Origin: Floccularia luteovirens
Taxonomy: Eukaryota > Basidiomycota > Agaricomycetes > Agaricales > Squamanitaceae
DNA length: 64,000 nt
Assembly: GCA_009739215.1 (NCBI GenBank)
Contig: VSJF01000010.1
Location: 1,054,001 to 1,118,000 of the forward strand
Direction: 5' to 3'
A program made the translations under genes and the position numbers. The notes under the pieces were generated by a model. That model worked only from the letters and a program-made list of their open reading frames with translations, had not been told where the DNA came from and did no database searches. Positions within the stretch are counted from its first letter, which is position 1. Each line of letters opens with the position of its first letter. Below are positions 13,634 through 26,330 of this stretch, piece after piece.

Positions 13634-16360
13634 CATACCTATGCTGTTAAGTCCTTTGCATTGTCGCTGGAGGGACAGGAGATCATTTTGGGGTCTCATA
13701 ACAAGGTTGTCATGTTGTTTCCTTGCAGGTTATTCAACTCTCTGGTGTTCTGTTTTACCACAAGACTGTGCTCAATAACATGAAGAGACCCAGTTGATTC
13801 ACAAAGCAGGTATATTCAGAAAAGAGCAAAACATTTTGTTTGTTTGTTACATAGTAAGAGACAATTTTGGTATTGACGAACGACACCTATTGCCAGTGGC
13901 AGGTAATATACTTAGACAGGGATGAGTTGGAATTCACCCTACAGCAATTTCAGTCGTAACAAGAATCAAGAAATCCATGTTACCTACCTGGTCGTTCTCA
14001 GAGAAACGCAACGTGGTGTTGGCTACAAATGGATTCAGCAGATGTCATGCATAGTTAAGCAGGATCGGTGCTTACTATCGAGTCTAGTCAGGTCCTGGGT
14101 GTAGATGGGAGTCTCATCTGTCCAGTCGTCATTCATCAACTCACCCTCTATAATAACCTATGTTTTAGACGCCAGCAGCAGAAGCAATAACGTGACAGTC
14201 CTTACGCCTGTAATTGAGGCCGACATAGGCCAATAAGGTGGGGCGGAAGTCCGCCTCGATGGTCATGTTGCTCCTGCAAAATTTGAAAAAAATTCGAGTC
14301 AGTATTTATAGCAATAAAAAATCAGTTCCGTACCCTACATCCTTCCAGTAGAACATGGGATCGAAAATGGTATACCCGGTCCTATCATTGAACACGGTGC
14401 CTATACCGGTTTATTCAGTTTGTGCCAACAGTGTCTCATGCCATACCACTTGCCTACACTTATTGCTTGTCTCATAGAAGTCACGTTCTTGGCCTTGATC
14501 AAGTTCCCGTAGCTGGCATCCTTTTCCGGTTCACTCCAGACGTCGAGGCCATCTGAATTCGTCTCGAGACGACTAAGAGTTCCAAGCTGACAAAAGGTAT
14601 TAGAGACCTTGATGTGTGGCTCATACAATAAACCACATACAGGAACTTCCTGGAAGACTTTTCTTTTGACATTGTTATCGGGATCCTTGAGAAAGTTGAG
14701 TTTCCACTCGAACCAATAATGCGATAATGAGAAACTGACCAGTTCACTCTGGGCAAAACCAATGCGACCAGAGTAGGTAATCATTGCAACTCCATCTACG
14801 TATGGGGTTAATTACTATCAAAAATTAATTTCTTTGTACAACTCACTTCCGGGCCTGCACTCAATATCTTTCCTGTATTATGCGCGGGCATATATAGTCA
14901 GATAAGCTGTAAGAACAACACGGTTAAATATAAACTGACCATGCGACGTAGTTCTGGTCCTTGGCAAGCTCATTAAGATTGGTTTTTTGGAAGCATAGAA
15001 GAATCCTAGTGAACTGCTCGAATATAAGATTCTATATGAACGCATTGTATTTTTCTAAATCCTTACTCGTGCCAGGCCGGCCCATTGGATGGTGAGAGTC
15101 CTGCTGATAGATGCCATTGAGAAGAGAGTTGTTGCTTTCGCTTGGTGTAGAACTCGAAAGTTTACTGAAGAAACTACTCGGAGAGTCTCTCGCTTTTATA
15201 CGATTTGGAGTTGCATTCAGTCCTCTTGGAATGTAAGATGGATATTGTACTCAAGAGACTTTTGTGGGCTTACTCGGATGCAAGGACAGCAAGCATGTCG
15301 GAATACAAGATAAGAGGGTAGTTCTGCATGCATGAAACTCCTACAGCAATATATCCCTTTGAAGCACCCCATGATGTAGTATAGGTTGCGCAGACCACTG
15401 CTTATATCAAGATCGTAAATTTTCATGTATCCTGTCACAAATAACTAGAAAACGTAAACACATTAGTGGCAGGATAATAACTGTATCCACTAACCAGTTG
15501 AGGGAAATCAGTATGCGGTATCTGGCTCAATACATTCGAACGGATCTTGTATGTAATTACTGTATGGAGGTTTGATATTTCACTATAGCCATACTTATCA
15601 ATAATATATTAATATCTGATATCAGTGATAATCGATAATCGTCCACAAAAGTGATTTAAACATGTGACATCATTCGATCAAAAAATCCTGTCTTGAGACG
15701 AAGCACCCTTTGGTAGAACTTTTTGATGTTGAAACGTTCAAAGATTGTTGAGTAAACTTCCCCCAAACTTTTGAACTATTTCGCGAGGCAATGCAGGGGC
15801 ATACCATACATTATAATCCATATTTCCTACAGGTATCAAGCTGTTCCGCAAACAATCTGAGTCGTCTGTCTATCCGAGAGTAAGTGCTAATAAAAAATGG
15901 TGGATTAATTAGAGTGGTGGAATAGGGGGAACGGCCCAATAGGGAATAGGTCACATGAGCATGGTATACTACTTAATGTAACGTCACGGAGTCACAATAG
16001 TTAGGTCTTCTACGATGTAACCAACATACATGCATGCAGACGGACCACTCCAGTGGATTGAAAATTAGGGAGGTACCTACATAACTGTGCATTCAACATG
16101 CACCAATAAATACCCTGTCCCTCCAGATGTTAGCATTACTACTTACAGCCATGTGCATACACAGGCCTCTGAGTTGGAACAAATTGCAGGATAATGGCAA
16201 CACAATGAGCGTACGTACAACTCTCACTTCATGACATGGACATCTGGGCTGTCACAGAGGGTAGTTAACCAACTGGGAAGGCTCTTCGATGTGCTTGGAA
16301 TATCCACATTTGATTGCCTATGATGTGTATGTTATATATTGGTTGTGGTGCTGCTCGTGG
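13634..16360. repeat. Duplicated block, copy A
   Basis: This stretch is repeated as copy B at 17568-20085, in the same orientation. Matching landmarks are the left edge CATACCTATGCTGTTAAG (13634 and 17568), the long match through GGGGTCTCATAACAAGGTTG, the minus-strand coding relic, and the right end around TATCCACATTTGAT (about 16301 and 20023). Similarity is high over the first 2 kb and patchy later, with indels. It is inserted between NACHT and WD40 relics of the dead NLR. Confidence 0.85.
14165..15440 (-). pseudogene. Degenerate unknown gene, copy A
   Basis: Reading the minus strand gives a decayed gene whose pieces are matched in copy B. They are DLDISSGLRNLYY, a frame-shifted stretch QNYPLILYSDMLAVLASE, GIYQQDSHHPMGRPGTSK, NELAKDQNYVAW, then the 127-codon frame at 14401-14784 with ITYSGRIGFAQSELVSFSLS. 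A C-terminal part follows in another frame: GYTIFDPMFYWKDV, an intron, SNMTIEADFRPTLLAYVGL, stop at 14165-14167. Frameshifts and stops show it is dead. I do not recognise the family. The middle looks like beta strands. Confidence 0.6.
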
Positions 16361-16439
16361 GGTGACGAATGGGACCAAATGCCAACCACAGCATTGTAAA
16401 GCTCATCACTCTACGGAACTCGACATGTCATTGCTTATC

Positions 16440-17200
16440 GTATGATTGAAGCAGGTAAGAAGAGCGTGGGTTGTGTGAAATATTCTTCAGATGGCCGTTT
16501 GATTTCTGCTGGCTTATACCGTGGTGGTGTGCGGATCTAAATTCTGCAGTTGGCACATCAAGAAAATAAGTCCTTTGCTCAATGGATGGTCGCGTGATGA
16601 AGGGACGTCGTATCAGGTTGAAAGCTGGTTAATAAATGTTGTGTGTGGTACCAACGGTCGGGGAGGAAATTTGGGCGGTGAAGAGCATTCTTTCTCGGGG
16701 TAGTATTCGTGATGACTATTTCGAATAATTCTTGTACTAGCCTTAGCTAAAGACGAGAAGACCTGCGGGGTCTGTTGGGATCCAAGGCGTCATGCCAGTG
16801 GTCGTAACAAAGCTAGAAGGACATACAAATCAAGTCAATTCAGCAAATTTTCTCATTAACACTCGGATTGTATTATGCGGGGATTCAAGACACGAAGTAT
16901 GAGAGCGGCAAATCGTGAACGGCTTTTCTCTATGTGGGCGATCCAACCTCCAACGTGATTCATCCGACATCTGAGCCTGTGAAAACATAAACTAAAAGAC
17001 TGAATTTTCACCAGTCGATTATGTACTTTCTCGCCGTCACTGGCATAAGGAATATAACCCTATTCTGAAAAGCCGTCGCACATTCTTCAAAAATCATCCA
17101 GCGAACATGCTGGCTGTCTACTCAACAATACTCAAATCTGTTGACGTCTTAACAGGATCTGTACATGGAGTATCACGTCAACACCACCTACTCTGCTAGA
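16440..17200 (+). pseudogene. WD40-repeat relic of the NLR-like gene
   Basis: Several WD40-like pieces lie on the + strand with stops between them. VGCVKYSSDGRLISAG is near 16470. VTKLEGHTNQVNSANFLI plus NTRIVLCGDS at 16805-16900 lines up with MTMKGHMNIVNSAAFLN plus NAQIVSCGGD of the intact NLR. NMLAVYSTILKSVDVLTGSV is near 17105-17165. This is the WD40 half of the same dead gene whose NACHT half is at 12.8-13.6 kb, now split by copy A of the duplicated block. Confidence 0.75.
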
Positions 17201-17567
17201 TACTATACCTCTAAAGGAAAAGCATGATCCACAGATGGCTGCTTGATTATAAGTATGAATAGACCTGCATCCAGAACATATGTACTCATACCATCATACG
17301 GTAATTTTTTTGCCACAAATTTGAATTCTGGTCAGCCTATAATCTTACACATTTTGGATGACCTTCAGATGATAAGACATACTTCCTAACGCGTACAGTA
17401 GGTGCATGACTATTAGTCCACAAAGCAAATTAACCTATTAGTATAAACTCCGTGATAAGTGTTAAATTAATTATGTTACCGTCTTTACATTTTTTCCTTC
17501 TTGATGGGTAGCATACTGGTAAGAAGTATTTTTGAAGGGTTGACAGTCTTTGCTAAACAAAGTCGCC

Positions 17568-20085
17568 CATACCTATGCTGTTAAGTCTTTTGCATTGTCG
17601 CTGGAAGGTCAGGAATTCATTTTGGGGTCTCATAACAAGGTTGTCATGTTGTTTCCTTGCAGGTTATTCAACTCTCTGGTGTTCTGGTCTACCACACAAC
17701 TGTTCCAGCTCAATATGAAAAGATAGAGTTGATTCACATAGCATGTATATTCAGAAAAGAGCAAAACGTTGAATGTTTGTGACATAGTAAGAGACAACTT
17801 TGGTATTGACGAACAATACCTACTGCCGGTGACAGGTGATATACTTAGGCAGGGACAAGTTGGAATCCACCCTACAGCAACTTCAGCCGCAACAAGAATC
17901 GAGAAATCCATATTACCTGCCTGGTCTTTCTCAGAGAGACGCAACGTAGTGTTGGCTACAAATAAATTCAGCAGATGGGATATATAATTGAGTGGGATGG
18001 TGCTTACTACCAAGTCTGGCCAAGTTCTGGGTGTAGATGGGACTTTCATCCGTCAAGTCGGCATTCATCAACTCACTCTCTGTGATAATTTATGTCTTAG
18101 ACGATAGCAGAAGCCAATAATGTGACAGTCGTACGCTTGTATTGAAGACCGACATAGGCCAACAAGGTGGGGTGGACGTCCGCCTCGATGGTCATGTTGC
18201 TTCTGCAGAATTGAACAAATTCGAGTCAGTATTTATAGGAACATGAAAAAAACCGTTCCCTACCCGAGGCCATTCCAGTAGAACATGGGCTCATAGGTAG
18301 TATACCCAGTCCTGTCACTTGTCAAGGTTCCTGTACCAGTTTTTTCAATTTGTGCCAACGGTATCTCATGCCGCACCACTTGCCTACACTCATGGCTTGT
18401 CTCATAGAAGTTGCATTCTTGGCCTTGATCAAGGTGCCGTAGCGGGAGTCCTTTTTCGGTTCACCCCAGACGTTGAGGTTATCTGAACTCGTCTCGAGAC
18501 GACTAAGGCTTCCGAGCTGACCAAAAGAATTAGAAAACTTAATGTGCGGCTTATTTAAAAAAACCACGTACGGGAACTTCCTGGAAGACTATTCCTTTGA
18601 CAATATTGCCAGAGTCCTTGAAAAAAGTTGAGTTGCCACTGGAATCAATAATGCGACAAGGAGAAACTGACCACTTCACTCTGGGCGAAACCAATGCGAC
18701 CGGAGTAGGTAATTGTTGCGGTTCCACCTACGTATGGGATCAATTACTATTAAGGGCTAATTTATTTTGTGCAACTCACTTCCGGGCCTGCAGTCAATAA
18801 CTTTCCTGTATTGTGCGCGGGCAATATAGTCAGAACTAAGAGAATAACACGGATAGATATAAACTGACCATGCGACATGGGTCTGGTCCATGACAAGTTC
18901 ATTATGATTGATTTTTTGGAAGCATAGAAGAATCCTAGTGGACTGCTCGAATATAAGATTCTATATAAAACGCATTGTATTTTTCTAGATCCTCACTTGT
19001 GCCAGGCCGGCCCATTGGATGGTGAGAGTCCTGCTGATAGATGTCATTGAGAAGAGTTTGTTGCTTTCGCTTGGTGTAGAACTTAGAAGTTTACTGAAGA
19101 AACCACTCGGAAAACCTCTTGCCTTTATACGATCTGGAGTTGCACCCAATTCTCTTGAAACGTAAGATGGATATGGTACTCAGGAGACTTTTGTGGGCTT
19201 TCTCGGATGCAAGGACAGCAACCATTTCGGAATGCAACCTAAGGGAGTAGTCCTGCATGCATGAAACCCCTATAGCAATGTATTCATTTTTTTGGAGCAC
19301 CGTATAGTGTAGATATAGGTTGCGCAGACCATTGCTTATATCCAGATCGTAAGTTTCCAGGTATCCCGTCAAAAGTAACTAGAAAATGTAAACACACTAG
19401 TGGCGGGATTATGATCGTATCCACTGACCAGTCGAGGATATATATAGATACCACTATGTGGTATCTGGCTTATTACAGTCAAAGAGTATGTAATTGCCGT
19501 ATGGAGGTTATCCGATACTTCATTATAGTCGTAATTACCAATGGTGTATTGATATCTGTTAATAGTCCACAGGCAGTTTGAATATGTGGCGCCATTCGAT
19601 CAAAAAATTGGACCACTTTTCGACGTTCAAACGTTCAAGGATCCCTGAACCTTCGAATTATTCTGCGAGGAACGATGCAGGAATATACATACATTATAAG
19701 CCACATTTCCGACAGGAATCAAGCTGTTCCACAAACATTCCGAGTTGCCCATCCGATGAGCAGACCAAGGGCTAGTGACAAATGGTAGTTTAGCGAAAGA
19801 GTGGATTGGAAACTACACACACTTACACAACTGTGCATTCAACATGCACCCACAAATACCCTTTTCATCCGGATGTTAGCATCGCTGCTTACAACCATAA
19901 TCGCAGATAATAGTAACATAACCAATGTAATTACAACACTCAAATCATGAGACATGGACATCTAGGCCATCAAAGACGGATACTTGACCAACGGGGGAAG
20001 CCCTCCGATGTGTCTAGAATATCCACATTTGATAGTCAGTGATGTGTATGCCATATGCTAGTTGTGGTGCTGCCTGTGAGGAGGG
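17568..20085. repeat. Duplicated block, copy B
   Basis: Second copy of the block described at 13634-16360. It is slightly shorter, and in places its frames are better kept (for instance a + frame at 17769-17987 reading FGIDEQYLLPVTGDILRQG and SFSERRNVVLATNKFSRWD, where copy A has a stop). Its left flank from about 17471 is shared with a third small piece at 20793-20905 rather than with copy A. Confidence 0.85.
18097..19372 (-). pseudogene. Degenerate unknown gene, copy B
   Basis: Paralogue of the relic in copy A. The 93-codon frame at 19091-19372 includes YLETYDLDISNGLRNLYLHY and GVSCMQDYSLRLHSEMVAVL. Further on are ITYSGRIGFAQSEVVSFSLS (interrupted by a stop), FSNSFGQLGSLSRLETSS, then in another frame VRHEIPLAQIEKTGTGTL, GYTTYEPMFYWNGL and SNMTIEADVHPTLLAYVGL, ending at 18097-18099. 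Frames are broken several times. Family unknown. Confidence 0.6.
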
Positions 20086-20792
20086 ATTCTCACACCGTAA
20101 GCACCAGCCCCATCCAGTGCTTAAGCTTGAGCAAATGGAAGTATTGTAACGCTGGCACATTGGGTCTCTTCCCCGGAATCGTGATTGCTAAGATTTATAC
20201 ACCAGGCAAATGTGAGTGTCCTTAATGATTTGTTGATTTATCACCGCCTTCAGGTCTTCAGTGTTAGGGCAGCTCTGAGAAGATCCATTTACTCGTTCCA
20301 TTTTCACTACATAGATTCAGGTACACGAGGAGCAGGACGTGATGACGAACTGTGGTACAAGAAAATAGTTCAGTGTAGCTGAAACTAGCCCTAAGTTCGA
20401 ATCCACCCTGTCAAGGCTTTTGAGTGATCAAGACTAGAATAGATTTTCTGATTTCACTTACCTGATTGTACTCAGAAAATGCATTACGGTTCGCTATTCA
20501 ATAATACCTAGTGTAATATGTTTCTGAATGTGATGTTCGGAAATATATTATACCAGTAATTTGATGTCGCAGTGATAGCAACTTACTGCCCAGCTTAGCC
20601 AAGTTCTGTCTTAGAAGACTGCTCCTTAACATGTTGCCATAATCCTTGAATCTAATAGTGTGATTCCATTAGTGGGAACAGCTTGATATTATTGAAAATT
20701 ACCAACTCGATGATTGTTGTAGTTTCGTTACGTAATATTGTAGAAAAAGTCACGCCGCGTAGAAAAGGCTTCTAATCAAAGGAGCCTCCTTA

Positions 20793-20905
20793 CCGTCTTT
20801 ACATTTTTTTCTTCGTGATAATGAGAGGTATTATAATGCCTGGTGCGTGGTAAGATGCATTTTTGGAGGGTTGACAGCCTTTGCTAAACAAAGTAGCCCA
20901 TGCCA
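20793..20905. repeat. Third partial copy of the block's left edge
   Basis: This stretch (TTACCGTCTTTACATTTTTT to GCTAAACAAAGTAGCCCAT) matches 17471-17570 closely and then diverges. It suggests that the unit was once repeated in tandem at about 3.3-3.9 kb spacing. Confidence 0.75.
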
Positions 20906-21556
20906 ATCTTTGTATTTAGATAGTGATTGAAGCGACCAGAGTCCGAAGTGACATTGCCATCCTTAGGCTGTAAACTTGATCCTTGCTATTATTTAATCGG
21001 GATTGGTGATCGATCGCTAAATTCCTCGTGAATGTTGCAGACGTGTATCCATTCATCAGTCCGACAATGTGTGAATGTTGAGAATATGGTTTGATCGGCG
21101 ACGGTGTTGGTGTTGGATACAAAATTACAAGCAGTCACGCAGACATAACTCCATAATCGCAAGTCCAGCGGAGTCCTGCTTAAGCGCAGCGTCTGAAGTG
21201 GCTTGCGCAGTAGATGTGTAACAATGACTCGATGGCTGTTCGACCGAAGAATGAATGTGGCAGACCTAACAGGAGAGCACAAGGCAGTATACATAGCTAT
21301 ATAGAGAGTACATGTCGGCTGCGGCGGAGAAACGGTTGCACGTGGATGGAAAAGACCCCTTGATGCAAACGGAAGACAACAACCGTCTATATCAGTTTCT
21401 CTCTCAATCTCATGACCGAGTCGCTCTGCGGGACTGCTACTTTCGCAGTTCCCTTCCCCTTCAAACCCACCGCAGCTTGACTCTTCTCTTCTCAAATACC
21501 CCCCAACTCCTTTATATCCTTGTATACAACTACACTTTCTGGATACCACTTGACAA
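20906..21556. other. Intergenic, upstream of the ubiquitin hydrolase
   Basis: No supported gene. A 191-codon minus-strand frame at 20989-21564 has no recognisable motif and overlaps the promoter of the next gene, so I treat it as chance. The 60 bp before the ATG at 21557 hold CTTTATATCC, a TATA-like box. Confidence 0.4.
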
Positions 21557-24500
21557 ATGGCCAAAACTAAGGCCCCGACTCCCCAAGAGATTTACAGGGC
21601 AAGGAAGCAGCGTGAAGAGGAAGAAAAGAACTCTTACCTTCCTCCGGGCCTTATTAATCACGGAAACACATGTTTCATGAATTCAGTTTTGCAGGGTGTA
21701 CGTCCGAGTCTTCTGATCACTTGGCTGTTCTTATCATGAACCCTTCTTTGATTCGTAATCGTAATCTCCAGTTAATGGCTACGCGTCTATTATCGGATTT
21801 GGTTCTCTTTAAACCAGTTCAACCCTCGGTGCAGCAATATTATGCTACACCTCTGCTGTCAAAGAGGTCGCCACAACTTACGAATGGTTACGAGTTGGCT
21901 GGGCCAAATAAAAGACCATGGGTAAATTCGATGCCTATTGGGGACATGTTCCTCGACGTAATGCATAGATCATGGGACTTGCAATCACAAAAGCAGAGAC
22001 AGAGCATCAGTCCCAAGTAAGTTTCCTGATGTTTATCCACTGCAGTCATTTCTGAGAGTGATCTTTCAGAACTCTCCTGGCGGCGCTGGGACAAAAATAT
22101 GATCAATACCTTGACTTTGCGCAACAAGATGCGCACGAGTTCCTTCGGATTTTGTTAGATGCTATGCGTATGGAAGAACAAGATGTGAGTCCTTATGTCT
22201 TTCTTGTAGATTGTAATCTAATATGGTATATATTCAGATAATCAAGAAACGACAACCTCCGCCTGCTGAAAACAAGAAGAATCGGAGAAGAACCATCACA
22301 TCATCTAATCCTAACACTACAGAGTCGGCTCCTGAAGAAGAACAACTACAGTCATTAGCTGACATGATATTTGGTGGAAAGTTAACGAGCATTCTTGTAT
22401 GCCAGAAATGCAAGAATATCTCCCAAACATATGAAGACTTCAACGACATAAGTCTAAGTCTCAAACCAGAAGATTATTCGCATAGGAAACGAGATCGGCT
22501 GAAGAACTTTGCAAAACGACTTACAAATTTTCCATCTACCACTTTAAGTGTTGGGATGGAGGTACAACGCTCCTCTTCTGTTCCTCCAAGTCCAAGAGGG
22601 CAAGAGGGTGGCACTCTGGGCAACCACGAGGAACCTCATCCAATGCCAGCTCCTCGAAGAAGGAGCTTGGATTTCGCCGCCAATCCAACCACAACCATTG
22701 ATTCTGAACAGGATGCAGATCATCTTGACAGTGGACAAACTACATCGAAGGAAGACAGTGTCACCGCCGAAAGTGACGGTTCTCATGTCATCGTGAACTC
22801 TCATGGACACGATGAAAAACGGGTTGGATTCGCCGAGGAAACGAGAGGGACGAGGAAAGAGAGGGATAAGGAGAAGAAACCGAAAAAGGATGCTGATGAT
22901 AGCTGGTCAAAATTGGGGAGAAGGTTGAGTATGTCGGTAGGGATCGGGAGAGGCGAGAAGGGCGAGAAGAGAAAAAGCGTATCCGCCGACAAGGGAAGCC
23001 GTGAATTAGCGGCAGCGATTCTAGAATCCTTCTCAATGTCTAGCAAAAGCTCTGGAGACGTGCCTACCCCCCCTGAACTCACCGCGCCCAAGGCAATCAA
23101 GCCAGGAACTGGAGTTCCAGAGGGCATATTCGGATCTCCTCTTCTAGGTACATCGTCGCCAAAGCAACAACAGCAAGAGATGGTTCGTGCATCCAAATCG
23201 CCTCAACGCCCAGCAATACCTTTACCTCGCTCCGAATCGTCCCCACTAGTGCAGAAAATCCAGCGAACAAGGTCGCCCAAACCGCCAAAGCCATCTGCAG
23301 CAGAAACAGAATACTTACGGAAGATACTCGCAGATACAGGATCCAGTGCATCTAATAAGCCTTTTGGTCTCTTCAGCAACCACCATAGTAACCACTCTCA
23401 CTCCAGCGGGTTCTCATCACCAACACAGGGTGTCTGGTTAGGGGCGAATCATCTTTCGGGTATAGAAGAATGCTTAAGAATGTTCACAGCTGTGGAAGTT
23501 CTGGATGGGGAGAATATGGTTGGTTGTAGGCGATGCTGGAAGATTGCCAATGGGTCATACAAATCTTGCGCAGCAAATGAAGAAGATTCAGATAGCGTAC
23601 CCCAATCTCCAGAAGACTCGTATACCAATGGACGTCCTGTGAACACTGACTCGGATCATTCTTCTCCCGCAATGCAGACAACGCAGTTGCCGACCTCGAT
23701 GTCAACACCAATAGTCTCGGCCTATTCGCATGGTTCTGGAGAAAATCGGACAACTACGTCATTACCATTCAACCTCCATCATCCCTCAGGATCAAGCCTC
23801 GAATTGAGTAACGGAAATACACCACCTTCCGATTCCTCCAGCTATCTTATGGAAAGATCATATGGAGGGGTTTCCATTCCGGTCATATCTACAACAGGAC
23901 CCGATGAATATTCACCTTCAACAAATCCTTCACCCGCCGCGTCATTGGATTCGGAAAATGACCAAGATTCGGCACGACATCATGATTCCAGTCTATTCTC
24001 CCCAAACGCCACATCCGATACTTCGGCTACTACGCATAAGTTATCTGTCCCAAGCAATACTTCTGGGAACGGAGAGTCTGAAGAGGAAAGCTCTGATGAC
24101 GAGAGTGAGACATCAGCGTCTGGAGAGTCAGAAAATGCGCTTCACCTGCGGGTCAATTCTGATTCACAACACCCCCCAATATCCTCACTTCTGCCACCTT
24201 CACAAACACGCGTCGTGAAGAAGAAACCTCCTAAACCTGTGATAATGCGACCCGCATTTAAGCGGTATCTCATTTCCGTTGCTCCTCCAGTTCTTGTTAT
24301 CCATTTGAAGCGATTCCAACAAGTGACTAAGACACCATTCATCTCGTTCTCGAATGGATTCAAAAAGTTGGACGATTACGTGACTTTCCCTGAATATCTC
24401 GACTTGACGCCCTATATGGCTCCGAAGAAGGAGGACTATGGACTTGGGGGGCAAAGAGTGAAAAAAGTGAAAGGCTCGAGCAAAGAGAAGTGCATGTATA

Positions 24501-24825
24501 GATTATATGCTGTTGTTGTGCATATTGGGAATATGGTATGTTCAGCATTTTTGTTATGTGGACTGTCCGAAGAATTTCTGATCGTGAATTCCACCTTTTT
24601 TTCTAGCTTGGCGGGCACTATATAGCATATACAGCACTTCCAAATAAAGCCCCTAGAAAATCCACTAGTTCCACACCCTCACCTGGCTCCCAATTACTGG
24701 ATACACCCACGCAAGAAAAGATGACACGAAAATGGGCATACATCAGTGATACAGTAGTGCGGCTTACAACATTAGAAGAGGTATTAAACGCGAAGGCGTA
24801 CATCTGTATGTACGAGAGATTTTGA
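21557..24825 (+). CDS. Ubiquitin carboxyl-terminal hydrolase (UBP16-like)
   Basis: Cysteine protease of the USP family that removes ubiquitin from proteins. The Cys box is LINHGNTCFMNSVLQG with the nucleophile near residue 39. An intron from gtacgt to ctccag then joins to LMATRLLSDLV. The next block has the QQDAHEFLRILLDAM motif. Zinc-finger CxxC pairs are seen at LVCQKCK and VGCRRCW, separated by a long Ser/Pro/Glu-rich insert of several hundred residues. The His box is LVIHLKRF, then VVHIGNM, an intron, and LGGHYIAYTALP with the catalytic His. It ends WAYISDTVVRLTTLEEVL and YICMYERF at 24825. Catalytic Cys and His are both present. The short basic N-terminus and overall order resemble fungal Ubp16-type enzymes; the large disordered insert is usual in them. 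Convergent with the methyltransferase gene, 291 bp apart. Confidence 0.9.
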
Positions 24826-25116
24826 TATAGATTGGGGCTGTTTCTTTCCTTCTTGGTTTATTCTCATGTAGTGAGACCTTTTTTGTAATTCGCTCTTAAA
24901 GAGACACCTATACTCTGAGCTTGGTGTTTATTATGGGTTACATAAATGACCCGTTGTACATGTAAACATTTGTCGTAATTTATACTATATCATTCTTCTT
25001 GCTACTTCAAGTGTAATAATAGAAAACATATCATGTTCTTCTAGACCATATAAGTACATATATCTTGTACGAATGAAGTTGTATTTTTATTAATCACGGA
25101 TGCGAGTTCTTGATTG

Positions 25117-26295
25117 TCATGAATTTTTGGTATAAACATCGACAGGACGGTGAAATCCTGTTATTACCAAGGGCAAAGATTTCAGCTACAAGAACTATGA
25201 CATGAGAAACAAAAGAAAAAAACTGACCCCCTTCTCCTGTATAGCCGAAATGTTGTGCTGGTGCGAACCCAATCTGGCAGAGTATAGATTCAAAATCATC
25301 TGGATGAATTTTCAGACTCTTTGCAGTTTCTTTCAGTTTCTAAACAAATGAGTTTTCAGTGAATGTTTAGCGAGTTGCGAGAATGATAAAACAAAATAAA
25401 ACAAACATCACTCATTCGTTTTGCTTTATTATATGAATCCCAAGATTGAGGTTCCAGCACGAAAGATCCTCCTGGTTTCAGCACCGAATACACTCGACGA
25501 AAAAACTTTCTCAAGCCCTCGTCTCCTCCATTCAGATGTATCCATTTTGATAAAGAAAAGCTAGAAAATTTATATATTCAAAGCTCAGTTTGTACACTGC
25601 AATTTTGAAATCAAGTTACTCACGCGATGACAACGTCATAACCTTCATCATCCTCAGGAATCTCGCATTCAACCCAATCTGCTGTTCTAAATAATATATT
25701 ATGCGGGAAGGAATGTTTGCCGCGGATATTGGATGGCGGGATAGGAAGGGGCCCAAATTCGTGTTCGCACGAGAGTGGGAAGTAATCTGGTTGAACTTGG
25801 GAATGTTTTGGCCCAGATGTAGGTGTAGGTGAAGCATTCCGTTTTCGTTTCTTAGTCTGGATTTGATTATCCATCTTGTCGAAATCTTCTGAGCTTCCTT
25901 GGTCCGAAGGTGCTTGTAAGGACCATATTGTGCGTCTCCTTCGCCATGCTCCTTGAATCAATGTATCATCGATATCGACCCCGACTACTTTGTGTGCTCC
26001 CCATGATTGTGCTATATCCAAAGAAATCATGTTCAGTCCACAAGGGGGGACTTGTGGCACATGAGCTCATAATTACCTATCTCACAAGTGACCCAACCTT
26101 CATTACAGCCAATATCCAAGACCCGTGCTTTAGAAAAGAGCACTGGAGGTAAGAGTGCGAGGCGCGCGTCCCTTACGAAGGGACGCCTCGTGTAGTATCT
26201 GAGAAAAACACTCGTTAAGAAATGTTAATTTGACAAGAAAACAAGCTTTTGTACCCATGATAATTACCATAGATGGGCGTTATGGTGCCCGCCAT
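25117..26295 (-). CDS. Bin3/MePCE-type RNA 5'-gamma-phosphate methyltransferase
   Basis: SAM-dependent methyltransferase of the Bin3 family, which in other organisms caps 7SK or U6 RNA with a gamma-monomethyl phosphate. About six exons join. The start is [14 protein letters not shown], an intron, [17 protein letters not shown], then the SAM motif [17 protein letters not shown], an intron, and [21 protein letters not shown] Ser/Lys-rich insert follows, then [55 protein letters not shown], and the ending [27 protein letters not shown]. The GNYHGYY start and the LEPQSW motif are hallmarks of the family. Full-length, with no break seen. The target RNA in this fungus is not known. Confidence 0.9.
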
Positions 26296-26330
26296 GAAAA
26301 ATATTGTGTGCGGAACAAAAAAATATTTTA

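Noticed and set aside
17630..18049. 139-codon minus-strand frame in duplicated block B
   Set aside because: In copy A the same reading is full of stops, while the + strand reading keeps conservative changes.
20989..21564. 191-codon minus-strand frame before the ubiquitin hydrolase
   Set aside because: No recognised motif, odd composition, and it overlaps the promoter and start of a sure gene.
22544..24454. Several 80-130-codon minus-strand frames inside the ubiquitin hydrolase
   Set aside because: They are shadows of the Ser/Pro-rich insert of the + strand gene.
26158..26192. Strong palindrome GCGTCCCTTACGAAGGGACGC
   Set aside because: It lies in the coding exon of the Bin3 methyltransferase that encodes the conserved [10 protein letters not shown] stretch, so coding need explains it well enough.
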